Positions 21,032 through 35,423 of a stretch of DNA of 64,000 bases are shown here, piece after piece (positions within the stretch are counted from its first letter, which is position 1; every line of letters begins with the position of its first letter). This DNA comes from Lithodes maja. Lineage: Eukaryota; Arthropoda; Malacostraca; Decapoda; Lithodidae. Below the pieces are notes generated by a model that saw only the letters and a program-made list of their open reading frames with translations, was not told the DNA's origin and searched no databases. Position numbers and translations under genes: made by a program. The stretch spans positions 31,069 through 95,068 of the forward strand of contig JBAKBP010007975.1 in the NCBI GenBank assembly GCA_037953745.1. Reading direction: 5' to 3'.

Positions 21032-24000
21032 AATGTACTGCACAATTGTCAATTATGCCAAACTTGTAAGCCCTGCCCTAGGTGCAAATAGGCTGAGAAT
21101 AAAAACAAAAAAAATGCTACTGACCTACGCTCAGCCTGAGCAATCCTAGGTGTATGCAACTCAATTTCGTCGGTCGTGATCTGACCGCTCAAAAAGTGAA
21201 AAAGTCCACAGGGTCGTTCGTACCTGTCGAAATATCGCGTTTGCGAAGCGTCTCCAAAAATTACTTTGGCCGTTAATATTTATTTGGGAGATAGTGCCGA
21301 GTAGAAAAGTGCAAAAAAGAACGAAAATATAGATTTGGTATACTGAGAAACAAGCCTTATCCGAGTCAGCGTAAACGTCAGTTTTGAGTAGCGCCTCCAT
21401 CAGAGTATGAATGAATCGCTACTGCTGCGGTTTTCTGCCTGCTTTTGTGTAGCTTGTAACATTAGAATACTCTGGTCAACCATTTTCAGCTTGAGAAGGA
21501 CATCTACCTATATATTTGAGGATATATATTGTCGATTAGGCTTCGCATACGCATTTCGTTAGCTAATGTACTGCACAATTGTCAAGTATGCCAAACTTGT
21601 AAGCCCTGCCCTAGGTGCAAATGTGCTTAGAATTAAAAAATATTTTTGCTACTGATCTACGCTCAGCCTGAGCAATCCTAAGGTGTATGCAACTCAATTT
21701 CGTCGGTCGTGATTTGACCGCTCAAAAGGTGAAAAAGTCCACAGGGTCGTACCTGTCGAAATATCGCGTTTGCGAAGCGTCTCCAAAAATTACTTTGGCC
21801 GTTAATTTTTACTTGGGAGATAGTGCCGAGTAGAAAAGTGCAAAAAAGAACGAAAATATATATTTGGTATACTGAGAAACAAGCCTTATCCGAGTTAGCG
21901 TAAACGTCAGTTTTGAGCAGCGCCTCCATCGGAGTATGAATGAATCGCTACTGCTGCGGTTTTCTGCCTGCTTTCGTGTAGCTTGTAACATTAGAATACT
22001 CTGGTCAACCCTTTTCAGCTTGAGAAGGACATCTACCTACATATTTGAGGATATATAATGTCGATTAGGCTTCGCATACGCATTTCGTTAGCTAATTTTA
22101 CTGCACAATTGTCAATTATGCCAAACTTGTAAGCCCTGCCCTAGGTGCAAATAGGCTGAGAATAAAAAAATATTTTTGCTACTGACCTACGCTCAGCCTG
22201 AGCAATCCTAAGGTGTATGCAACTCAATTTCGTCGGTCGTGATTTGACCGCTCAAAAAGTGAAAAATTCCACAGGGTCATACCTGTCTAAATATCGCGTT
22301 TGCGAAGCGTCTCCCAAAATTACTTTGGCCGTTGATTTTTACTTGGGAGATAGTGCCGAGTAGAAAAGTGCAAAAAAGAACGAAAATATATATTTGATAT
22401 ACTGAGAAACAAGCCTTATCCGAGTCAGCGTAAACGTCAGTTTTGAGCAGCGCCTCCATCGGAGTATGAATGAATCGCTACTGCTGCGGTTTTCTGCCTG
22501 CTTTCGTGTAGCTTGTAACATTAGAATACTCTGGTCAACCATTTTCAGCTTGAGAAGGACATCTCCCTATATATTTGAGAATGTATAATGTCGATTAGGC
22601 TTCGCATACGCATTTCGTTAGCTAATGTACTGCACAATTGTCAATTATGCCAAACTTGTACGCCCTGCCCTAGGTGCAAATAGGCTGAGAATAACAAAAT
22701 ATTTTTGCTACTGACCTACGCTCACCCTGAGCAACTCAATTTCGTCGGTCGTGATTTGACCGCTCAAAAATTGAAAAAGTCCACAGGGTCGTACCTGTCG
22801 AAATATCGCGTTTGCGAAGCATCTCCCAAAATTACTTTGGCCGTTAATTTTTACTTGGGAGATAGTGCCGAGTAGAAAAGTGCAAAAAAGAACGAAAATA
22901 TATATTTGGTATACTGAGAAACAAGCCTTATCCGAGTTAGCGTAAACGTCAGTTTTGAACAGCGCCTCCATCGGAGTATGAATGAATCGCTACTGCTGCG
23001 GTTTTCTGCCTGCTTTCGTGTAGCTTGTAACATTAGAATACTCTGGTCAACCCTTTTCAGCTTGAGAAGGACATCTACCTATATATTTGAGGATATATAA
23101 TGTCAATTAAGCTTTGCATACGCATTTCGTTAGCTAATGTACTGTACAATTGTCAAATATGCCAAACTTGTAAGCCCTGCCCTAGGTGCAAATGTGCTTA
23201 GAATTAAAAAATATTTTTGCTACTGACCTACGCTCAGCCTGAGCAATCCTAAAGTTTATGCAACTCAATTTCGTCGGTCGTGATTTGACCGCTCAAAAAG
23301 TGAAATAGTCCACAGGGTCGTACCTGTCGAAATATCGCGTTTACGAAGCGTCTCCCAAAATTACTTTGGCTGTTGATTTTTACTTGGGAGATTTTGGCCG
23401 TTGATTTTTACTTGGGAGATAGTGCCGAGTAGAAAAGTGCAAAAAAGAACGAAAATATATATTTGGTATACTGAGAAACAAGCCTTATCCGAGTTAGCGT
23501 AAACGTCAGTTTTGAGCAGTGCCTCCATCGGAGTATGAATGAATCGCTACTGCTGCGGTTTTCTGCCTGCTTTCATGTAGCTTGTAACATTAGAATACTC
23601 TGGTCAACCCTTTCCAGCTTGAGAAGGACATCTACCTATATATTTGAGAATGTATAATGTCGATTAGGCTTCGCATACGCATTTCGTTAGCTAATGTACT
23701 GCACAATTGTCAATTATGCCAAACTTGTAAGCCCTGCCCTAGGTGCAAATAGGGTGAGAATAAAAAACAAAAATTTGCTACTGACCTACGCTCACCCTGA
23801 GCAATCTTAAGGTGTATGCAACTCAATTTCGTCGGTCGTGATTTGACCGCTCAAAAATTGAAAAAGTCCACAGGGTCGTACCTGTCGAAATATCGCGTTT
23901 GCGAAGCATCTCCCAAAATTACTTTTGCCGTTAATTTTTACTTGGGAGATAGTTCCGAGTAGAAAAGTGCAAAAAAGAACGAAAATATATATTTGGTATA

Positions 24001-27000
24001 CTGAGAAACAAGCCTTATCCGAGTTAGCGTAAACGTCAGTTTTGAGCAGCACCTCCATCGGAGTATGAATGAATCGCTACTGCTGCGGTTTTCTGCCTGC
24101 TTTCGTGTAGCTTGTAACATTAGAATACTCTGGTCAACCCTTTTCAGCTTGAGAAGGACATCTACCTATATATTTGAGAATGTATAATGTCGATTAGGCT
24201 TCGCAAACGCATTTCGTTAGCTAATGTACTGCACAATTGTCAATTATGCCAAACTTGCAAACCCTGCCCTAGGTGCAAATAGGGTGAGAATAAAAAACAA
24301 AAATTTGCTACTGACCTACGCTCACCCTGAGCAATCATAAGGTGTATGCAACTCAATTTCGTCGGTCGTGATTTGACCGCTCAAAAATTGAAAAAGTCCA
24401 CAGGGTCGTACCTGTCGAAATATCGCGTTTGCGAAGCATCTCCCAAAATTACTTTGGCCGTTAATTTTTACTTGGGAGATAGTTCCGAGGAGAAAAGTGC
24501 AAAAAAGAACGAAAATATATATTTGGTATACTGAGACACAAGCCTTATCCGAGTTAGCGTAAACGTCAGTTTTGAGCAGCACCTCCATCGGAGTATGAAT
24601 GAATCGCTACTGCTGCGGTTTTCTGCCTGCTTTCGTGTAGCTTGTAACATTAGAATACTCTGGTCAACCATTTTCAGCTTGAGAAGGACATCTACCTATA
24701 TATTTGAGAATGTATAATGTCGATTAGGCTTCGCATACGCATTTCGTTAGCTAATGTACTGCACAATTGTCAATTATGCCAAACTTGTACGCCCTGCCCT
24801 AGGTGCAAATAGGCTGAGAATAAAAAAATATTTTTGCTACTGACCTACGCTCACCCTGAGCAACTCAATTTCGTCGGTCGTGATTTGACCGCTCAAAAAT
24901 TGAAAAAGTCCACAGGGTCGTACCTGTCGAAATATCGCGTTTGCGAAGCATCTCCCAAAATTACTTTGGCCGTTAATTTTTACTTGGGAGATAGTGCCGA
25001 GTAGAAAAGTGCAAAAAAGAACGAAAATATATATTTGGTATACTGAGAAACAAGCCTTATCCGAGTTAGCGTAAATGTCAGTTTTGAACAGCGCCTCCAT
25101 CGGAGTATGAATGAATCGCTACTGCTGCGGTTTTCTGCCTGCTTTCGTGTAGCTTGTAACATTAGAATACTCTGGTCAACCCTTTTCAGCTTGAGAAGGA
25201 CATCTACCTATATATTTGAGGATATATAATGTCAATTAAGCTTTGCATACGCATTTCGTTAGCTAATGTACTGTACAATTGTCAAATATGCCAAACTTGT
25301 AAGCCCTGCCCTAGGTGCAAATATGCTTAGAATAAAAAAATATTTTTGCTACTGACCTACGCTCAGCCTGAGCAATCCTAAAGTTTATGCAACTCAATTT
25401 CGTCGGTCGTGATTTGACCGCTCAAAAAGTGAAATAGTCCACAGGGTCGTACCTGTCTAAATATCGCGTTTGCGAAGCGTCTCCAAGAATGACTTTGGCT
25501 GTTAATTTTTACTTGGGAGATAGTGCCGAGTAGAAAAGTGCAAAAAAGAATGAAAATATATATTTGGTATACTGAGAAACAAGCCTTATCCGAGTTAGCG
25601 TAAACGTCAGTTTTGAGCAGCGCCTCTATCGGAGTATGAATGAATCGCTACTGCTGCGGTTTTCTGCCTGCTTTCGTGTAGCTTGTAACATTAGAATACT
25701 CTGGTCAACCCTTTTCAGCTTGAGAAGGACATCTACCTATATATTTGAGAATGTATAATGTCGATTAGGTTTCGCATACACATTTCGTTAGCTAATGTAC
25801 TGTACAATTGTCAAATATGCCAAACTTGTAAGCCCTGCCCTAGGTGCAAATGTGCTTAGAATTAAAAAATATTTTTGCTACTGACCTACGCTCAGCCTGA
25901 GCAATCCTAAGGTGTATGCAACTCAATTTCGTCGGTCGTGATTTGACCGCTCAAAAATTGAAAAAGTCCACAGGGTCGTACCTGTCGAAATATCGCGTTT
26001 GCGAAGCGTCTCCTAAAATGACTTTGGCTGTTAATTTTTACTTGGGAGATATTGCCGAGTAGAAAAGTGCAAAAAAGAACAAAAATATATATTTGGTATA
26101 CTGAGAAACAAGCCTTATCCGAGTTAGCGTAAACGTCAGTTTTAAGCAGCACCTCCATCGGAGTATGAATGAATCGCTACTGCTGCGGTTTTCTGCCTGC
26201 TTTTGTGTAGCTTGTAACGTTAGAATACTCTGGTCAACCCTTTTCAGCTTGAGAAGGACATCTACCTATATATTTGAGGATGTATAATGTCAATTAGGCT
26301 TTGCATACGCATTTCGTTAGCTAATGTACTGTACAATTGTCAAATATGCCAAACTTGTAACCCCTGCCCTAGGTGCAAATGTGCTTAGAAATAAAAAATA
26401 TTTTTGCTACTGACCTACGCTCAGCCTGAGCAATCCTAAGGTGTATGCAACTCAATTTCGTCGGTCGTGATTTGACCGCTCAAAAAGTGAAAAATTCCAC
26501 AGGGTCGTACCTGTCGAAATATCGCGTTTGCGAAGCGTCTCCAAGAATGACTTTGGCTGTTAATTTTTACTTGGGAGATAGTGCCGAGTAGAAAAGTGCA
26601 AAAAAGAACGAAAATATATATTTGATATACTGAGAAACAAGCCTTATCCGAGTCAGCGTAAACATCAGTTTTGAGCAGCGCCTCCATCGGAGTATGAATG
26701 AATCGCTACTGCTGCGGTTTTCTGCCTGCTTTCGTGTAGCTTGTAACATTAGAATACTCTGGTCAACCCTTTTCAGCTTGAGAAGGACATCTCCCTATAT
26801 ATTTGAGGATGTATAATGTCGATTAGGCTTCGCATACGCATTTCGTTAGCTAATGTACTGCACAATTGTCAATTATGCCAAACTTGCAAGCCCTGCCCTA
26901 GGTGCAAATAGGCTGAGAATAAAAACAAAAATTTTGCTACTGACCTACGCTCAGCCTGAGCAATCCGAAGGTATATGCAACTCAATTTCGTCGGTCGTGA

Positions 27001-30000
27001 TCTGACCGCTCAAAAATTGAAAAATTCCACAGGGTCGTACTTGTCGAAATATCGCGTTTGCGAAGCGTCTCACAAAATTACTTTGGCCGTTGGTTTTTAC
27101 TTGGGAGATAGTGCCGAGTAGAAAAGTGCAAAAAAGAACAAAAATATATATTTGATATACTGAGAAACAAGCCTTATCCGAGTCAGCGTAAACGTCAGTT
27201 TTGAGCAGCGCCTCCATCGGAGTATGAATGAATCGCTACTGCTGCGGTTTTCTGCCTGCTTTCGTGTAGCTTGTAACATTAGAATACTCTGGTCAACCAT
27301 TTTCAGCTTGAGAAGGACATCTACCTATATATTTGAGAATGTATAATGTCGATTAGGCTTCGCATACGCATTTCGTTAGCTAATGTACTGCACAATTGTC
27401 AATTATCCCAAACTTGTACGCCCTGCCCTAGGTGCAAATAGGCTGAGAATAAAAAAATATTTTTGCTACTGACCTACGCTCACCCTGAGCAACTCAATTT
27501 CGTCGGTCGTGATTTGACCGCTCAAAAATTGAAAAAGTCCACAGGGTCGTACCTGTCGAAATATCGCGTTTGCGAAGCATCTCCCAAAATTACTTTGGCC
27601 GTTAATTTTTACTTGGGAGATAGTGCCGAGTAGAAAAGTGCAAAAAAGAACGAAAATATATATTTGGTATACTGAGAAACAAGCCTTATCCGAGTTAGCG
27701 TAAACGTCAGTTTTGAGCAGCACCTCCATCGGAGTATGAATGAATCGCTACTGCTGCGGTTTTCTGCCTGCTTTTGTGTAGCTTGTAACATTAGAATACT
27801 CTGGTCAACCCTTTTCAGCTTGAGAAGGACATCTACCTATATATTTGAGAATGTATAATGTCGATTAGGCTTCGCATACGCATTTCGTTAGCTAATGTAC
27901 TGTACAATTGTCAAATATGCCAAACTTGTAAGCCCTGCCCTAGGTGCAAATGTGCTTAGAATTAAAAAATATTTTTGCTACTGACCTACGCTCAGCCTGA
28001 GCAATCCTAAGGTGTATGCAACTCAATTTCGTCGGTCGTGATTTGACCGCTCAAAAATTGAAAAAGTCCACAGGGTCGTACCTGTCGAAATATCGCGTTT
28101 GCGAAGCGTCTCCTAAAATGACTTTGGCTGTTAATTTTTACTTGGGAGATATTGCCGAGTAGAAAAGTGCAAAAAAGAACGAAAATATATATTTGGTATA
28201 CTGAGAAACAAGCCTTATCCGAGTTAGCGTAAACGTCAGTTTTGAGCAGCACCTCCATCGGAGTATGAATGAATCGCTACTGCTGCGGTTTTCTGCCTGC
28301 TTTTGTGTAGCTTGTAACGTTAGAATACTCTGGTCAACCCTTTTCAGCTTGAGAAGGACATCTACCTATATATTTGAGGATGTATAATGTCAATATTTAT
28401 TAGGCTTTGCATACGCATTTCGTTAGCTAATGTACTGTACAATTGTCAAATATGCCAAACTTGTAAGCCCTGCCCTAGGTGCAAATGTGCTTAGAATTAA
28501 AAAATATTTTTGCTACTGACCTACGCTCAGCCTGAGCAATCCTAAGGTGTATGCAACTCAATTTCGTCGGTCGTGATTTGACCGCTCAAAAAGTGAAAAA
28601 TTCCACAGGGTCGTACCTGTCTAAATATCGCGTTTGCGAAGCGTCTCCAAGAATGACTTTGGCTGTTAATTTTTACTTGGGAGATAGTGCCGAGTAGAAA
28701 AGTGCAAAAAAGAATGAAAATATATATTTGGTATACTGAGAAACAAGCCTTATCCGAGTTAGCGTAAACGTCAGTTTTGAGCAGCGCCTCTATCGGAGTA
28801 TGAATGAATCGCTACTGCTGCGGTTTTCTGCCTGCTTTCGTGTAGCTTGTAACATTAGAATACTCTGGTCAACCCTTTTCAGCTTGAGAAGGACATCTAC
28901 CTATATATTTGAGAATGTATAATGTCGATTAGGCTTCGCATACGCATTTCGTTAGCTAATGTACTGCACAATTGTCAATTATGCCAAACTTGCAAACCCT
29001 GCCCTAGGTGCAAATAGGCTGAGAATAAAAAAATAGTTTTGCTACTGACTTACGCTCAGCCTGAGCAATCCTAAGGTGTATGCAACTCAATTTCGTCGGT
29101 CGTGATTTGACCGCTCAAAAAGTGAAAAATTCCACAGGGTCGTACCTGTCGAAATATCGCGCTTGCGAAGCGTCTCCAAGAATGACTTTGGCTGTTAATT
29201 TTTACTTGGGAGATAGTGCCGAGTAGAAAAGTGCAAAAAAGAATGAAAATATATATTTGGTATACTGAGAAACAAGCCTTATCCGAGTTAGCGTAAACGT
29301 CAGTTTTGAGCAGCGCCTCTATCGGAGTATGAATGAATCGCTACTGCTGCGGTTTTCTGCCTGCTTTCGTGTAGCTTGTAACATTAGAATACTCTGGTCA
29401 ACCCTTTTCAGCTTGAGAAGGACATCTACCTACATATTTGAGGATATATAATGTCGATTAGGCTTCGCATACGCATTTCGTTAGCTAATTTTACTGCACA
29501 ATTGTCAATTATGCCAAACTTGTAAGCCCTGCCCTAGGTGCAAATAGGCTGAGAATAAAAAAAAAATTTTGCTTCTGACCTACGCTCAGCCTGAGCAATC
29601 CTAAGGTGTATGCAACTCAATTTCGTCGGTCGTGATTTGACCGCTCCAAAAGTGAAAAATTCCACAGGGTCATACCTGTCTAAATATCGCGTTTGCGAAG
29701 CGTCTCCCAAAATTACTTTGGCCGTTAATTTTTACTTGGGAGATAGTGCCGAGTAGAAAAGTGCAATAAAGAACGAAAATATATATTTGATATACTGAGA
29801 AACAAGCCTTATCCGAGTCAGCGTAAACGTCAGTTTTGAGCAGCGCCTCCATCGGAGTATGAATGAATCGCTACTGCTGCGGTTTTCTGCCTGCTTTCGT
29901 GTAGCTTGTAACATTAGAATACTCTGGTCAACCCTTTTCAGCTTGAGAAGGACATCTCCCTATATATTTGAGGATGTATAATGTCGATTAGGCTTCGCAT

Positions 30001-32736
30001 ACGCATTTCGTTAGCTAATGTACTGCACAATTGTCAATTATGCCAAACTTGCAAGCCCTGCCCTAGGTGCAAATAGGCTGAGAATAAAAACAAAAATTTT
30101 GCTACTGACCTACGCTCAGCCTGAGCAATCCTAAGGTGTATGCAACTCAATTTCGTCGGTCGTGATCTGACCGCTCAAAAATTGAAAAATTCCACAGGGT
30201 CGTACTTGTCGAAATATCGCGTTTGCGAAGCGTCTCACAAAATTACTTTGGCCGTTGGTTTTTACTTGGGAGATAGTGCCGAGTAGAAAAGTGCAAAAAA
30301 GAACGAAAATATATATTTGGTATACTGAGAAACGAGCCTTATCCGAGTTAGCGTAAACGTCAGTTTTGAGCAGCGCCTCCATCGGAGTATGAATGAATCG
30401 CTACTGCTGCGGTTTTCTGCCTGCTTTCGTGTAGCTTGTAACATTAGAATACTCTGGTCAACCCTTTTCAGCTTGAGAAGGACATCTACCTATATATTTG
30501 AGGATATATAATGTCAATTAGGCTTTGCATACGCTTTTCGTTAGCTAATGTACTGTACAGATGTCAAATATGCCAAACTTGTAAGCCCTGCCCTAGGTCC
30601 AAATGTGCTTAGAATTAAAAATTATTTTTGCTACTGACCTACGCTCAGCCTGAGCAATCCTAAGGTCTATGCAACTCAATTTCGTCGGTCGTGATTTGAC
30701 CGCTCAAAAAGTGAAAAATTCCACTGGGTCGTAGCCTACCTGTCGAAATAACGCGTTTGCGAAGCGTCTCCCAAAATTACTTTGGCCGTTGATTTTTACT
30801 TGGGAGATAGTGCCAAGTAGAAAAGTGCAAAAAAGAACGAAAATATATATTTGGTATACTGAGAAACAAGCCTTATCCGAGTTAGCGTAAACGTCAGTTT
30901 TGAGCAGCGCCTCCATCGGAGTATGAATGAATCGCTACTGCTGCGCTTTTCTGCCTGCTTTCGTGTAGCTTGTAACATTAGAATACTCTGGTCAACCCTT
31001 TCCAGCTTGAGAAGGACATCTACCTATATATTTGAGGATGTATAATGTCGATTAGGCTTCGCATACGCATTTCGTTAGCTAATGTACTGCACAATTGTCA
31101 ATTATGCCAAACTTGTAAGCCCTGCCCTAGGAGCAAATAGAGTGAGAATAAAAAAAAAAAATTTGCTACTGACCTACGCTCACCCTGAGCAATCTTAAGG
31201 TGTATGCAACTCAATTTCGTCGGTCGTGATTTGACCGCTCAAAAATTGAAAAAGTCCACAGGGTCGTACCTGTCGAAATATCGCGTTTGCGAAGCATCTC
31301 CCAAAATTACTTTGGCCGTTAATTTTTACTTGGGAGATAGTTCCGAGTAGAAAAGTGCAAAAAAGAACGAAAATATATATTTGGTATACTGAGAAACAAG
31401 CCTTATCCGAGTTAGCGTAAACGTCAGTTTTGAGCAGCACCTCCATCGGAGTATGAATGAATCGCTACTGCTGCGGTTTTCTGCCTGCTTTCGTGTAGCT
31501 TGTAACGTTAGAATACTCTGGTCAACCCTTTTCAGCTTGAGAAGGACATCTACCTATATATTTGAGGATGTATAATGTCAATTAGGCTTTGCATACGCAT
31601 TTCGTTAGCTAATGTACTGTACAATTGTCAAATATGCCAAACTTGTAAGCCCTGCCCTAGGTGCAAATGTGCTTAGAAATAAAAAATATTTTTGCTACTG
31701 ACCTACGCTCAGCCTGAGCAATCCTAAGGTGTATGCAACTCAATTTCGTCGGTCGTGATTTGACCGCTCAAAAAGTGAAAAATTCCACAGGGTCGTACCT
31801 GTCGAAATATCGCGTTTGCGAAGCGTCTCCAAGAATGACTTTGGCTGTTAATTTTTACTTGGGAGATAGTGCCGAGTAGAAAAGTGCAAAAAAGAATGAA
31901 AATATATATTTGGTATACTGAGAAACAAGCCTTATCCGAGTTAGCGTAAACGTCAGTTTTGAGCAGCGCCTCTATCGGAGTATGAATGAATCGCTACTGC
32001 TGCGGTTTTCTGCCTGCTTTCGTGTAGCTTGTAACATTAGAATACTCTGGTCAACCCTTTTTAGCTTGAGAAGGACATCAACCTATATATTTGAGAATGT
32101 ATAATGTCGATTAGGCTTCGCATACGCATTTCGTTAGCTAATGTACTGCACAATTGTCAATTATGCCAAACTTGCAAACCCTGCCCTAGGTGCAAATAGG
32201 CTGAGAATAAAAAAAATAGTTTTGCTACTGACTTACGCTCAGCCTGAGCAATCCTAAGGTGTATGCAACTCAATTTCGTCGGTCGTGATTTGACCGCTCA
32301 AAAAGTGAAAAATTCCACAGGGTCGTACCTGTCGAAATATCGCGTTTACGAAGCGTCTCCCAAAATTACTTTGGCCCTTGATTTTTTCTTGGGAGATTTT
32401 GGCCGTTGATTTTTACTTGGGAGATAGTGACGAGCAGAAAAGTGCAAAAAAGAACGAAAATATATATTTGGTATACTGAGAAACAAGCCTTATCCGAGTT
32501 AGCGTAAACGTCAGTTTTGAGCAGCGCCTCCATCGGAGTATGAATGAATCGCTACTGCTGCGGTTTCTGCCTGCTTTCGTGTAGCTTGTAACATTAGAAT
32601 ACTCTGGTCAACCCTTTTCAGCTTGAGAAGGACATCTACCTATATATTTGAGGATGTATAATGTAAATTAGGCTTTGCATACGCATTTCGTTAGCTAATG
32701 TACAGTACAATTGGCAAATATGCCAACCTTGTAATG
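21032..32736. repeat. satellite array, block 5 (main block)
   Basis: About 11.7 kb with roughly 22 monomers of 512-530 bp. Variants occur in a repeated order. A short-deletion monomer (CACCCTGAGCAACTCAA) lies near 22720, 24850 and 27480, each time preceded and followed by characteristic neighbours, giving a higher-order unit of about three monomers. The minus strand of most monomers has an open stretch of 60-88 codons, which I treat as an accident of the repeat. The block stops at GTAA (32734), where DIRS-2 begins. Confidence 0.93.
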
Positions 32737-33083
32737 GGAGGTTTGACGTACCTCCCAACCTACCAAATAGGAAAACCTACTATTTGGTAGTAGTCTTGGA
32801 AAATCCAACGTCAAGGCTATTAACCTAATTGCAATGACGACTTGTCTATTTTGACTGCTATGTCGTCATTCCAACCGCGGTTAAAAAGAAAACGTCTAGA
32901 GTCTACTCCTTATCTTGCTCTAGGAGACGTTGTACATTAACCAAAACTACCACCGAAGGTGAAAAAAGCATTAGAAGAGAAGAAAAAGGGGTTTACCTTA
33001 GTTACCGCTCAAGGCCCATCCCGTGTTCCGTCATGCGCCGATCCCTGTCGAACGTGCGCATGAGCGACCCTCTCTTGTTATCA
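32737..33083. repeat. DIRS-2 left inverted terminal repeat
   Basis: Matches the DIRS-1 left repeat, including the outer two hairpins, and is inverted relative to 40634-40935. Several bases differ from DIRS-1 in both of this copy's repeats at once, which shows the two ends are copied from each other during replication. Confidence 0.92.
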
Positions 33084-33145
33084 CATCTCACGTCAGCAGA
33101 AGAACGCGGATGGGCAGGGGTCCGGCGTGAGGGAGGGTATTATGT

Positions 33146-33259
33146 ACGTTGGATTTTCCAAGACTACTACCAAATAGTAGGTTTTCCTATTTGGTAGGTT
33201 GGGAGGTACGTCAAACCTCCCAATTTGTTAGTAGTCTTGGCAAATCCAACGTCAAGGCT
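33146..33259. repeat. DIRS-2 internal complementary region
   Basis: Identical in sequence to the DIRS-1 region at 6832-6945: complement of the left end followed directly by complement of the right end. Its conservation, while the coding region has diverged, fits a replication template. Confidence 0.93.
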
Positions 33260-33633
33260 GCATAACAAATAGGAGGAGGACATCCAAGCCCAACCTACCA
33301 AAAACCAATGCATAAAACAAAAGTATGAATGACAAAGACACAATTTAAACAAGAGAGTCTAATAAAAGAGTGAAAAACTGAGGAGTAGCTAAAAAGAACA
33401 GTTTTAACACATGCCCGTCATTCATAGTAATGCAAAAACATAGACTTGTCTGAAACCAAAAAGGTACTGTACCCAAAACCCTTTTCTTCAAAAACCAACA
33501 AAAACACTGAACACAAGAACAAAACACAATTTTCAATGTGGCAAAAACACTTATGTACTGTATACATATAACATAATCCCAAACTTGTAATCCAGTGTTG
33601 CAAACCCGTACACTCCCCCCCCCCCCCCCTTTG

Positions 33634-35073
33634 TCACATAAAACAAAGGAAAAGAACGAGGGACAAGGGGGGAAGACCAGGGATCTTCGCCAGAGCACCA
33701 GGAAACACGACCCCCGAGAGCAAGCACCAGCCGAGGGGGTCGAACACTGGACACGGAGAGGTAGGAGGAGATGAAGGAATTGATAGAAGACCCACAAAAA
33801 CCGCTGAGGCGAAGGCAGGGAAGAATCGACGTGGCAGGAACTGGAAGGAGGCAGCAAAGGATCTGACATCGTGCGCAGAACCCCTACAAACAGGGCGACG
33901 GGCACGAACGGTCCGACCAACGCGGCGGCCCAACTGCACCAGCGAGAGCCTCCCACCTGTCCGAGGAGACACCCACACAGCAGGACCCGAAGGCGGCGCC
34001 ACAGACGCAACAGAGGAGTGCAAGGCCGACACCGGGCACAACACATGGCGAGGACGCCCAAGCCGGAAAGCCTGGACGGCGAAAGGCCGGAAAGCGGGGG
34101 CCGCCCTCCCAAGTGTGGCAACAAAAGGAGGGGAGGAGGCGAACGAGACGCCATGCAAGGACGGGGAGAATCGCACGCAGTCCCGGGGCCATGACAATGC
34201 CGCTAGGGCAGACAACCGAACCCCAGTGGCCAGAGTGACAAGGAAGAGCGGACGCCCGAGCAACAGAACCGGCAGAGCGGCCCTTGTAGACGGGGGCGAA
34301 GCCAGAAGGACCAGAGCCCGCCCCAGATCCCACTGCGGAGGGACCTGGCGCGGAGGAGGTCGATCCCGGAAGGCAGCCGTCAGGAAGGAATCCAGCACCT
34401 GAGGCAGAACGACCAGCCCAGCGACGGACCCAAAGAGCCCCCGGACGGCAGACAAGTGGGTACGTATAGCGTCGACTCGAAAGTGACGCGGACGGAAGAG
34501 GCGAAACAAGGAGCGGAGGACGAGGGAAGGAGAGCCAACAGGCAGGCGAGCGGCCCGTAGCCACCTAGGAAAAGACCTCCAGCGGGACCCGGAAGGCCCC
34601 CAAGGAGAAGACGGCCAGGAACGCAGCAGGAAGTCAGTCAGGGCCCGGGACCGGGAGCCACCGTGCCACATGAACAAGCACGATGCGAAGGCCAACGAGG
34701 CCCGCAGGTCCCCAACCGAGCCCAAGCGGAAGCCGGAGACAGGTAGAGGGACCGGACTCGGGCACCACCGCGGCAACCGGGCGGACCAAGCCCGTGCCGG
34801 CCACGGAGGCGCGAGGAGCCCGACGCAGCCGTGGGACAGCCGCAGCCTCGCGAGGACTGGGCACAGCAACAGCGCGTCTGGGGGCTGAAAGATGTATATC
34901 GACCGCCACCCGTACCAGGCCACCATGAAAGCGGCCGGACCCCCCCTGGAGCGCGAGGCCGGAGGGAGAGGTCCAAAGGCAACCGGCGCGGCACCCCCGA
35001 TGCGAACAAGGCGACCTCCGGAACAACGCAGGAAGCCGCGAGGTCGACGAACACAGTCCGGAGCAACGCCCAT
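33634..35073 (-). pseudogene. DIRS-2 methyltransferase-like C-part plus tyrosine recombinase
   Basis: One open frame of 479 codons. The first third matches the DIRS methyltransferase-like block (SIYIFQPPDALLLCPVL, LLAPPWPARAWS). The rest is tyrosine recombinase: SRWRSFPRWLRAARL, then LATGVRLSALAAL with the catalytic Arg in its usual TG-R setting, then AHDVRSFAAS with His and Arg. Two extra bases near 33790-33797 relative to DIRS-1 (GACCCACAAAAACC against GACCACAAAACC) shift the frame just before the Tyr motif, so the nucleophile is lost from this frame. Upstream it is better preserved than DIRS-1. In both elements the methyltransferase-like block precedes the recombinase in the same order. 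Confidence 0.82.
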
Positions 35074-35423
35074 TCAACAAGAACGCCCTGCCCCCACGAC
35101 AGGGCGGCCGCCCACAGGGTGGCAGGCCCGGGCAGGGAGGAGGCATGCAAGGAGAAGGGGTGCCGGGCCGCGAGGAAGAACAACTCCACCGAGACCCCCA
35201 ATAGAGGCAACGACCTGGAGGAACCCCCGCAGAAGGAAAACAGGGGACAGCCTGTCTGAGTGTCTAACCCGAAGGCCACCGACTGACCCCGAAGGGCCAG
35301 CGCGTGGTCCCGCAGGAAGAACAGAGGAACCAACAGTCCGAGGGCATAGACGGGTAAGTGGAGGGAGACCCACCCATCTGCCAGGAAGTGGACGTCCCAG
35401 GGTCGATCGGGAACCCCACCCAA
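34638..35423 (-). pseudogene. DIRS-2 RNase H region
   Basis: The frame shows LALRGQSVAFGLD, then VLVEWALLRTVFVDLAAS and VPEVALFASGVPRRLP. The last two match the DIRS linker between RNase H and the methyltransferase-like domain, where the family has EVDLFA and an Asn before RRLP. Here Asp is Ala and Asn is Pro, again losses of sense-strand A. After about 34980 the frame no longer matches and the reading continues in the frame of the preceding entry, so a frameshift lies there. Confidence 0.65.

Noticed and set aside
4959..31446. Minus-strand open frames of 60-88 codons in most satellite monomers (starting MEALLKTDVY or MLQATRKQAE)
   Set aside because: They recur because the monomer recurs, in two overlapping phases, and some monomers break them. 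No domain, and no sign that the protein sequence is better conserved than the DNA.
1753..32736. Satellite as a tandem gene cluster
   Set aside because: No conserved coding frame across all monomers, no splice or promoter pattern, and high-order homogenisation typical of satellite.
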